Source: Prostheceraeus crozeri
Lineage: Eukaryota > Platyhelminthes > Polycladida > Euryleptidae
Direction of reading: 5' to 3'
Assembly: GCA_907163375.1 (NCBI GenBank)
Contig: CAJQUW010003080.1
Span: 186,001-250,000, forward strand
Length of the DNA: 64,000 nt
In this document: positions 55,426 to 64,000 of the stretch, piece after piece
How the letters are laid out: every line of letters begins with the position of its first letter
How positions within the stretch are numbered: the first letter of the stretch is position 1
Made by a program: the position numbers and the translations under genes
Notes under the pieces: model-generated
Told to the model about the DNA's origin: nothing
The model's database searches: none
The model's input: the letters and a program-made list of their open reading frames with translations, nothing else

Positions 55426-56209
55426 ACTGCGGTTGTTATTACCTCTGAAACAATCAATAGTTTCACACAGCTTGCTTTTAATCTGACAACACTTAGCATT
55501 AGTCACATTATATTTTGTTATTCATTTCAGATATGCATGATCTTGTTTAGTAAATAAGATTTGTCAGTGATTGATAGGCCTATATATCTTGGGCGTGAGG
55601 CAAAGAATAACTTTGGCTGATATGTTTGAAACTGTGTTCAATTATCAAAACTACGTGCTCGGTAGATGATAGCTCTTACAAGTGCACCAGCGTGTTTTGA
55701 GAAAATTTTGTACGCACCTTTGATGCTAGCGGTTTTCAACTATGGATACGATAATATTACTGCTCTTAGTTTTCTCAGCAAAGGGATTGTTGCTTTGACT
55801 AATCAGAAAAACTTTTATCAATGAATGTTGACTTTGCAAATACGGTTTTTCAATGTCTAGACGAGCAACTGATTGATAATGCTTGTAAGAGTAATTGAAG
55901 TCAACATTGCGTGTCGATCGCATTAATGTATACATGTAGCTGTTATCGCAATCGATCAGCTGACTCCCATGTGGTTATTTTCCCTTTGTTATTAATTCTT
56001 ATGTTTTGCAGTTGTGCAAGAGTGATGAAACTGCTAACACTTGGATGTTTTATCAGTGATTGTGCAGTAATTGAAAAATTATGATCTTTTTACTTCGGAA
56101 AATTCACATCTCCACTAAATAGTGTATTAATGGTGCTATAGCATGGGAATTTCCTGCACAGCATGTTGTATTGACATCAACGTAGCGGTTTGATGAAGCT
56201 CAGATGGTA

Positions 56210-56410
56210 GCTCTCCGTGGCACAGTGGTTAAGTGCTTGGCCTAGAGATCTTCTCGTCCAGAGGTCGAGCCCCGAGAGTCATTGGAAATCGTCACGAAGG
56301 GCATCCGGACTAAAAGATCACAACGCTCCAGATTAAAGTTTGACTGTGTCACCACCGTCCAAGCTCCCAGTAAGCGGGAGTAGTGACGTTAAACCGTTCA
56401 TTCATTCATA
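56210..56410 (+). mobile_element. tRNA-derived SINE family II, copy 3
   Basis: CTCTCCGTGGCACAGTGGTT and GAGGTCGAGCCCC, then CGAAGGGCATCCGGACTAAA and CACCGTCCAAGCTCCCAG. It ends in a TTCATTCATTCAT tail, which is the clearest 3' end of the three copies. Confidence 0.88.
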
Positions 56411-56854
56411 GCTTCAGCGAGTTCTTTGTTCAATGACGTATTTCTCCAGTGACTCGGCTTTGAAATGGAAATGCTTGTAATAGAGATAAAATTGCCATGC
56501 AGAAGATGCGCGTCCAGCAAAACACAAGCTCGCGACTCTCGCTCCACTTCTAGATAAACGAAAAGCCGCAGAGCGCTTGTAAGAAGTGTGACAATGATAG
56601 AAGCCATGGAAGTTCCCAATACTGAATGTTAGATGCATCAAGGGTGCTTCATGTGATAGTTCTGCTTGTATGTGTAGTTCAAAATGTACAGAAGTTGGGA
56701 CAAAATCGCTTCCTACCACGAAACGCGCGCGAACACCCTAAACTTAGGGTATATTCGGGCTCCTCTCGACGAATTCTATCAATTGGCACACTAAAAAGCG
56801 TGCACTTCTACAAAATCCACATGTCAAGAAATAGGCGCACTCTCCAGCTATCTT

Positions 56855-57800
56855 TCACTCTCTGGAACAGCAGTTCGACAATAGCTCTCGTTCTATCTGA
56901 GTTTTCATTCTGATTTCCTTTTTGACTCGAACTTTGAGGGGTTTAGACAGGACTTCTGGGCTTATACTAATGATTGCTAAATGGTCGGATTTAACTGTAG
57001 GTTTGATCGCACACACTTTAATTGGAAGGGGTTCGCTGATATATATTTTATCCAAATAGTTATTTCCTCTTGTCGGTGCTTGAACTATTTCAACTAGGTC
57101 GGTAGATTCCGCTACTTGGTCGTTGATGAGCTCGTTGAAGTTGCCAGCGAGTATTATAACGTGCTCTGAGATTCTGAGATTCAAGCTTCGTCAGAATCTG
57201 TGCAAGGATAAGTTGTCACGATTACCACATAGCCTACAAACTCGTCTTCCTACAGCCAATGTCTATTGTGAAAGATTGAGGAATTACAAACCACGAATCT
57301 TGTGTAAGACAAGCAGATATAAGAAAACATTTCTTCCTTCTGTCGTTTCTTCTTTTATGTAGTGTCCTTTTATTTATTTTCTTCTTTAAATTGATTTGTG
57401 TGATGCGTGTTATATAAAACAGAAAGTGTAATTCTACATGTATAATGATCAGCTTTTAGCTGGTATTTTGAATAAAGATATTTGATTTGATGATTTGATT
57501 TGACTCTGGGTAGTGTTTTGAATGCACATAATGTGGTTTCCAGGTAATCTAATAATGAGTTGCATATTCTTTTCGGATGATATGACAGTTTAGATCAACT
57601 ATTAGGTGATCTATGGCATGGAGTTTAGCAATTGATGCGGCATTCAAAACGCAAATGCTTGGTCTTATCATGCTTTGGTTTTTGTATATGACTAAAGCAA
57701 TTATTTGAGTACTGTTTTCTAATGCACTGTTTATGTGACGGATATTAGGTTTTATTTGACAGAGAAGAGTTTAAGCGTATGAGGGAGGGGGTTCCAAAAC
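56855..57800. mobile_element. LINE endonuclease fragments around an opposing LINE 3' end
   Basis: On the minus strand 56855-57184 encodes LAGNFNELINDQVAE, VQAPTRGNNYLDKIYIS and VKSDHLAII, the C-terminal half of an APE-type endonuclease. On the minus strand 57504-57720 encodes RPSICVLNAASIAKLHAIDH, the start of such a domain. Between them, on the plus strand, 57172-57503 encodes a LINE C-terminus (CKTSRYKKTFLPSVVSSFM then stop), an AATAAAGATAT signal and a GATTTGAT-rich tail. The middle of the endonuclease is missing, so an insertion and a deletion, or a twin-primed insertion next to an older copy, must be assumed. Confidence 0.75.
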
Positions 57801-58007
57801 AGTTTTTTCATTTGATTCTACTTTTGACTTAGGATGATCACATTGCTCAAAAAGCTTCACTTATGATATCAGGGTTACATATGGTTTTGTTGATTTCTAC
57901 GATTTTCGGTTTTGTTTAAGGATTCAAACGTTCTCGTCATTTCGTTTTTAGATATTGCATATGCGCTCAGCAATGCCAAGAACTTTATATCCTGTTCTTT
58001 TTTTCAG

Positions 58008-58114
58008 TTTAAGCGGAACTTTCCCCTTTAATGAAGATGAAGAGATTCACGACCAAATACAGAATGCTGCATTTATGTATCCCCCACAGCCATGGAAAGA
58101 CATTTCTGTTGATG
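58008..58114 (+). CDS. PRKD: PRKD exon: kinase C-lobe, GTFPFNEDE region
   Basis: A 107-base exon (phase 2 in, phase 1 out), acceptor TTTTTTTCAG and donor GTAAGT. The opening T completes the Ser codon from the previous exon. It then encodes [20 protein letters not shown] and [15 protein letters not shown], ending with one base of the next codon. Human PKD has [20 protein letters not shown] and AFMYPPNPWKEIS here, an almost identical stretch. The expected next exon (A-I-D-L-I-N-N-L-L) was looked for through 64000 and not found, so the gene most likely continues past the window. Confidence 0.97.
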
Positions 58115-58907
58115 GTAAGTTTCAATCGGAATATAATATGCTTCCGTCATTTTACTTCTCTCTTAGAGATGTTTTTATCATCAGCTTGCTGTTAGCAAGA
58201 ATACTTTGAGTATCTTAGAAACTCGGTTTATGTCATAATTTTACGTTACAGTGACATTTTGAGTCATGATTATGCACACTAGTTTGTCATCCTGAAGATG
58301 AATACCTGCATGTTCAAAGGTGCTGTGTAATCTCTTGATTACATCACTATATATGTTTTAGATGTATGTCAGCACTGCATTCAAATTGTAAAATATGCAT
58401 TTTGATACTGGGAAACGCCTGCAAAAACATGAATGAAATGATCACTAATGTAAGTGGAAGTTAATCATGAAAAGCTTGCAGATTGCCAGTTCGCCTGGGG
58501 CATAAGATAAAAAGATGTTGACAGACTTGAACAATTTAAACATGAGATTTCCCAGCAACCGTATACGCTGTTTCGCCCTGCAGGGACTTGTCAGTGCGAC
58601 TCGGAATGGCCCAAACTAGCTTATAATTTAGTTTTTTGTCTAACAAATTAATTTCATAAAATTCTCTACGTGTCAGTAAATGTTAATCAAGGTGTTAAGT
58701 TCTTACGTGCATTCTGACATATTTTTACGGATTACTATCCAATTTCTGATATGAAGTTTATGTCACTTAAGTCAAGAAATAAAAATAATTATACTTGGAG
58801 GGATATATTTGCTATTACTGAATCGTTTACAATTATATAGTTAAGTTAATTGATCATATGTGTGAATAGTTAATCGCATACGGAAGTAAGAATAAGATCA
58901 GGAAATT

Positions 58908-59568
58908 CCGAGATATTTACATCATCCCCGGGTACAAGGTGGTGCGACTCTACTGATTTGGGCTGGCATTTGGACCAATGGCCGCTCTGAACTTCACATA
59001 CAGCAAGGAACCATGAATTCTGAACGCTACGTGAATGTTTTACGAATGAACATTGGCTAAATGACAGATCAACTTGGTGATCCATCGACTTGGTTATTTA
59101 TGGATGATAATGCTACGTGTCACAGGAGTAGTAGAGTCAACTTATGCAAGTCTCAATTAGGGCTTAGGACATTATCTTGGCCAGCTCGTTCTCCTGATCT
59201 GAATCCCATAGAAAATGTATGGAGTATTCTAAAACGTAACATTCGTCGTTCACTGCTACCTACAGATGGCGTATCACAACTTACGTCACTGTTAAAAAGA
59301 GAGTGGAGAAAGTTAGATCAGTCAAAAATCAACGATATCATCGAATCATGCCTAGACGAATTGGTAATGTCATTGACAATAAGGGTAGGGCCACAAAATA
59401 TTAACTTCTTAAGAACCGTTACTGTATCATAGCTTATCAGATTATATAAGGACATTTAAATATATTAGGGACATGAAATAACATTAAATGCTTTCTGTAT
59501 CATACTTGTTTTATTTAGTCAAATTTTAGGATGATCCACTTTTTATGAAACGGACTGTAGTATCGAGA
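58908..59568 (+). mobile_element. Tc1-type transposase fragment with right end
   Basis: The plus strand reads HPRVQGGATLLIWAGIWTNG, then QGTMNSERYVNVLRMNIG, a TAA at 59058-59060, and continues in the same frame MTDQLGDPSTWLFMDDNATC, ARSPDLNPIENVW to a stop at 59430-59432. Second Asp to Glu spacing is 34 residues. The N-terminal DNA-binding half and first catalytic Asp are missing. The right end is probably near 59568 (inverse of CAGTCCGTTTCATAAAAAG). No left terminal repeat was found. Confidence 0.85.
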
Positions 59569-59887
59569 ATATGAATAGTCATATCACCAGTAGCAGGAAA
59601 GCCTAGATGGCATATCGTTGCGTTACTATCAAGGATTATCTGAAGCGCCTAGCGACCACGGACCATAGACTTCCAAATAGTATTCAGAAGTCTATGTCTG
59701 ACTTTTCCTGCTCTGTGTGCGTGTGGTCATAGAAGTCGGGCAAAGCTTTCAATGATTTTGATAGCAATCCAGCCTTTATGTCATTGCTAGTAATTTCAAA
59801 TAGGAATGAGCATGAACATGGAAAGCTGCGAACATTTCTGAAGATAACAAGAGCTCTCGCTTTTGCTGGAGAGTGTAATGTAGTCAA

Positions 59888-60310
59888 ATGTCTTCCAATG
59901 GTGCAAATATCAGAGCGCTTCTCAATTGGTGTAAACATCAAGTCAAAGGCTATCCTGGAGTTGAAGTGACGAATTTCACGTCATCCTTCAAAGACGGATT
60001 AGCATTCTGCGCTATACTTCATAGATTCTATCCTAGTTTAATTGATTTCCACTCTTTGTCGAAAGACAATGTCCTTGAAAACAATACACTGGCATTCACT
60101 GTAGCCGAGGACTTGGGCATTTCATCGTTGCTGGATCCAGAAGATATGGCCACTATGTCGACACCAGACCGTCTGAGCGTCATCACATACGTATCACAAT
60201 ACTATCATCGTTTGTGTAGCAGAATACCCGCCGGTGGGCCGAATGTAAAATCGATGAAAGAGGAAAATGAGGAACTGTCGGCTGCGAAAGGAGATGCTTT
60301 TTCATCGTAA
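59888..60310 (+). CDS. Calponin-homology domain protein, MICAL-like/EHBP1 type
   Basis: A 140-codon frame starts [20 protein letters not shown] and encodes one complete CH domain: [80 protein letters not shown] and SQYYHRL. The best remembered match is the CH domain of MICAL-like proteins ([39 protein letters not shown]), with EHBP1 next. These proteins link Rab GTPases, actin and endocytic recycling. The ATG is preceded by an in-frame TAA twelve bases upstream, and the N-terminus has the normal length for the family. No intron interrupts the domain, whereas vertebrate MICAL-like genes split it. The frame ends 27 residues after the domain ([20 protein letters not shown]) with no LIM domain and no poly(A) downstream. 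It may be a nested first exon (weak donor GTAATG at 60307) or an intact-looking retrocopy piece. Confidence 0.8.
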   Translation: MSSNGANIRALLNWCKHQVKGYPGVEVTNFTSSFKDGLAFCAILHRFYPSLIDFHSLSKDNVLENNTLAFTVAEDLGISSLLDPEDMATMSTPDRLSVITYVSQYYHRLCSRIPAGGPNVKSMKEENEELSAAKGDAFSS

Positions 60311-61711
60311 TGAAATTCAACTCAACTTTATGACAAGTGGCAAAATGTTGGAATTATCGTTGAGAGCAGAGTACACAAATTTAGACGCAATTTTCTGTGA
60401 AAATCAACTCATTCAGTTGCTTATCATGTTTCAACAATGGTGTGCTTCTGTTGTTTGAACCATTCAAATGAAGTGACTTCTAAACGATGACTTTTGCCAT
60501 AACATCTCTACGATTTTCACAAATTATCCCCAACTGTATTTCACTCAACTATTGACCAGAGTGGATGTGTTACTCATTTCTTCCAAGATGATCAGCATGA
60601 AGATGCAGCCGTTTCTTTGTGACATCCGCATTTATCATCAATCATTTCAAAGTACTTTGCTGACTACATTTTCTTTCAATTTAACTCATTTTGTGTTTGA
60701 AATTAGATTGTCTATCTATCTCAGTTTTATTGATTCTTTCTCTGAATATTGTGGAATTTACGGCTTGATAAGCGTACACGCTCATGACCTTGACAAATAA
60801 GCATTTCGTAACGTACAGAGCAAAATTGTCTTATTAAATGTGAACTGCATTTCTCCGCAAAGCGATCTTTATAGCAGTAGGATCCGATTAGACATTTTAT
60901 CACCGTCATTATTATTGAATTAAGAGCTGCTTCAGCTTGCATTCTTAGCCTTCGGAAGTCTCATCTTGGCAAACGTTCAATTTATAGCCTATCCAAACGA
61001 AGGACAATTCGGCCCCAGACACATTTTTGATGTGGTCCTTTGAGAGCGAAGCCGAAGCTTTTGTGACTACTAGTTTCAGCGGGTTTTCAAACTTTTCAAA
61101 AAGTCGTTGGATTTGGATGCAGGAAGTTCAAATTCGTGACCTGTTTTGAAAAGTATTTTTGAAGGTCTAACTTTTGACAACACTCACCGATTTTGAAACA
61201 TGAATACAATGCCATATAAGTATTAGTTCATCAAACATATGATGATCATCCACTGTGGCATAGACCATTAGAAAGTTCACAGACGATTATTATTCAGCTT
61301 TTGCATCTACATGTATCTGTCGAAGTAGCATGTCTTACGTGCCTGTTTTAAGTCTGTGAAGAAGCGTCTAGACCAGATTCTTTTTATTTTAAAAGAAAAA
61401 TTCGAAGGATTGGCAAAAATTCAGGGGAATGAGATGTTGCAGCCACTTAATCAGAATCATGATCCTCCCGGGTGATGCCATCCTTTGAAGGACGGAGTGT
61501 TCACATAAGAAATAAGGAACATTTCATCTTTGTCACCTAGAAGTTGTAAATGTCCAACTAGTCCTACAGTGTCCTGAAGTGCAAAGAGAGCTGATTGAAC
61601 AAGGGATTTGCAAAAGATCAGCAACAGAATTCACTGAACATTATTTCTTGTCCGAAAACTGTACAGTTATGTCGCTTCATATGGATTGCATACTGGAGCA
61701 CATGATCACCG

Positions 61712-61925
61712 GCGCTGTGGCCTTGTGGTAGAGTGTTCGCTCTGCGTCCGGGAGACCTTGGTTCAAACTTTGGTCGGGTCAAACCTAAGACTTCTAAAAT
61801 AGGTACACTCTGCATTCTTGCTTGACACTCATCACAAAAGGAATAGAATGAGAGTGGGATAAATGACATCTCGGCCACATGGAAGAGAGGCTTCGTGCCT
61901 GATGTGCTTCCATATATATTAATAT
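61712..61925 (+). mobile_element. tRNA-derived SINE, another family
   Basis: A box TGGCCTTGTGGTAGAG (61718-61733) and B box GGTTCAAACTT (61760-61770) are followed by an unrelated body with CTTGACACTCATCACAAAAG and a TTAATATGTTAATTTATT-like end. The head resembles that of the SINE at 33745 but the body does not carry the hammerhead-like motif. Confidence 0.75.
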
Positions 61926-64000
61926 GTTAATTTATTTATTCATTACAACTGGCATTAAATTGAAATACATGGACAAATCTTGTTCTGAAGACTTAAATGT
62001 CAATTGCAATGCATGTGACATCATTGAATACAGCGAAAAGGCAAGTTTAGATCGTCAATGTCATTACGTTACATTGATATTATGACATGGTGAAGAAGCG
62101 CGGCAGAAGACGCTTAGATTCCTCGCTTGAGCTCCGCATACTATGTAGAAGTACATGCGTCTTCTGACTTAACAGCTCACATGACTTTCAGGCGATATAT
62201 GTCTTTTATGTTCTTATTTGTAAGTGACAAATGTCAACACATTGATACAAAAGAGAGGAGATAACGAAGTACTTGAACGATAGAGAAAGGGTTTTTATCT
62301 CTTTTTTTGAGAATTGTGAATTCGCTTGTAATGTGTCCACATGTGATTAAACAATTTATGATGACGATTGTCATAATTCTCTTTCATGTGCCCTTATTCT
62401 CTTCACATTCTGAAATTTATTTGTGTAGACTTCATGCTACTTATTACATTAAGGAAACATAATTTAAGTACTGATAAATTTGTAGCAGGAAATAAAATAC
62501 CTTTTTCATCATTGAAACAAGACTATTATTAAACTCACTACGATGAGGACTCCCCTGTTAAGAGAGAAACTTTAGTTTCATGACAAAAACTAAAAGAACA
62601 TTAATTTCATTTGCTATTAACTGTACCTACATTTTCATCGACTGAAATATAACTTTCTGCTGTATCTGTCGTTTCTCTCTAGCAGTGACATTGTCAAGTT
62701 ATCTAGTGCATTTTCACATCACCATGAAAAAGAAACTTTTTTACACTTTTGAGCATGCTATTATAAACTTAGAGATTTTAGAAAGATAGAAAACCATTGA
62801 ATCTGCTGAGAAAACATCCGCATCAGAAGGATCCATCTCTTACGGTCATTATCAGATGCACTTTCTTGCAAGCTAACAGTTTCATCAATTTCTGGTCGTA
62901 GAACTGACTCTTCGGACATGAAGCAGGTCATGAAATCCTCTTCTGATATTAATGATCATTGAATGAGATCAAACCAGGAAATGAAAATGTTGATATGATA
63001 AACAAAGGTATTAACTTGTGTCAGACTTTTACATCAGAGAAAATCGGAGGTAGATTTGCCGGAAGTCAGAGCTTCTCACTGCTGGTGAACTGAAAGAGAT
63101 AATGGATAAGCAAACAAATTGAACTTAGTCCTTAAGATAGAACGGCAGAGGGAAAATCAGTTTAATTCAACAATATTCTGACTAATTCACTAATTGAATT
63201 TCTGTTGAGCTAATGCTTAGATAATATGCTGTGTAATGGATTATTTCTCTCTATTTTTCGATGCTTGGTTATGCTGATGTAACATGTGTGCTAAGTGCAC
63301 GCACTTCTGATAAGTCTTGAGTACTGTCACTATAAGTCTTCTCATGTACTAAAACACATGAGGAATATTTTGGACAGACCATTACATAGCATCTGATAAG
63401 AAGACCATATGCCAACATAGCTGCCAAAACTGCCAATATCAACGAAAGTGTCTTATCTGTGAAACGGGTTAAGCTAGATGTACCCAATAAGTTCAAAAGT
63501 ATCCGATGATCCTGCGTTTCACTTATAGGTGGCTCTCATAATCCTGCCCAGTTGAAGAAAGACTCAGCTCTCAAAAAGACATTAAATGCATCCCAGCCGA
63601 TATACCTGCATTGACGATATGCTAATCATTAAAGGAGATTGCAGTGCGTCAAATTGCGTTTAGCGTACTTTTTTAAAAATTTGTTCAGACTTGAACTTCT
63701 TAAGTACGACATTCCGCACACTTGCCCTCCAATATCCTTTTAGTGATTTTCTATACTGGCTAAATAATCAAATACCGAAATTTATTTGTATACAAAGTTT
63801 TCATTCAATAACGAGTAATCTGTCGATCATTTTATCGAAATTTGTGTGATATTCGTGGTTACAAGAAAATGTGATAATAAGTAGGCCTATTATCAAGCAT
63901 AGAATATCACAAAATGCTATTCTTTATTTGTTGTTTTTACTGAATTAAATGTCTAGACAGATGACATGCATTTTGATCACCACCTCATAATGATTGTCAT

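Larger units (their letters stand above)
48143..58007 (+). other. PRKD intron, about 9.9 kb
   Basis: Holds the 334-bp repeat (48290-48623), LINE pieces (49560-50345, 50680-51015, 51766-52400, 56855-57800), family R (53660-54235), a degenerate GCACACTCACTGT-rich stretch (54240-54490), a 39-bp minisatellite (54865-55230), a hairpin element (55256-55425) and a SINE (56210-56410). In 48624-49559, 52401-53659 and 55426-56209 I recognise nothing. Confidence 0.85.
58115..64000 (+). other. Probable next PRKD intron, open to window end
   Basis: Holds a Tc1 fragment (58908-59568), the CH-domain segment (59888-60310) and a SINE (61712-61925). In 58115-58907, 60311-61711 and 61926-64000 I see only AT-rich sequence and chance ORFs. 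No remaining kinase exon was recognised. Confidence 0.7.

Noticed and set aside
58115-64000. The missing final kinase exon(s) of PRKD
   Set aside because: I looked for AIDLINNLL, RYSVDK and HPWLQ-like coding with splice sites and found none; the gene most likely continues beyond 64000.

Overview
This window is AT-rich, intron-dominated animal DNA. Spliced exons with GT-AG boundaries, kilobase-scale introns and a mixed load of Tc1/mariner, hAT, LINE, SINE and Penelope-like elements point to an invertebrate metazoan. The phylum cannot be settled from the sequence alone.

The host backbone is one gene on the + strand: a protein kinase D (PRKD) orthologue. Seven consecutive exons are visible at 389-568, 3771-3935, 13410-13700, 34085-34141, 43375-43663, 48067-48142 and 58008-58114. 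They join in phase and encode, in order, most of the PH domain, the linker and the kinase domain through the P-loop, catalytic loop, DFG, activation loop, APE and the GTFPFNEDE region. The N-terminal C1 domains lie before the window. The last kinase exon(s), starting near the 'AIDLI' region, were not found before position 64000 and probably lie beyond it. The remainder of the first 58 kb is intron.

Introns hold most of the interest. 1-388 has a 29-bp tandem repeat. Intron 569-3770 has a tRNA-derived SINE carrying a hammerhead-ribozyme-like motif and a GC-rich minisatellite. Intron 3936-13409 has a mariner-type element whose acidic triad spacing is DD41D, two LINE reverse transcriptase fragments, a perfectly palindromic tRNA-like retroposon with a 12-bp target duplication, a long inverted repeat containing a Tc1-type MITE, a hAT-type nonautonomous element, and a copy of a dispersed repeat family (family R). 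Intron 13701-34084 has a SINE, a 334-bp repeat, a Tc1 transposase with one stop, a (CAA)n-tailed retroposon with an 11-bp target duplication, hAT and foldback elements, a Penelope-type hammerhead, a tRNA-like sequence, and a 30-bp minisatellite beside a LINE zinc-finger fragment. Intron 34142-43374 has another family-R copy and a nearly whole Tc1 element. Intron 43664-48066 has a Penelope-like inverted pair with perfect 406-bp arms and a 14-bp target duplication, plus a hAT MITE nested inside the B box of a SINE. Intron 48143-58007 has the second 334-bp repeat, several LINE 3' fragments, the fourth family-R copy, a 39-bp minisatellite and a further SINE.

After the last visible kinase exon there is a Tc1 fragment (58908-59568), an uninterrupted calponin-homology coding segment of the MICAL-like/EHBP1 type (59888-60310) that is either a nested first exon or a retrocopy, and another tRNA-derived SINE (61712-61925). 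No bacterial-type operons, CRISPR arrays or rRNA genes were seen. The host gene and the mobile elements show no sign of working together; the elements are passengers in introns. Several can form long RNA hairpins or self-cleaving-ribozyme-like folds within the kinase pre-mRNA.
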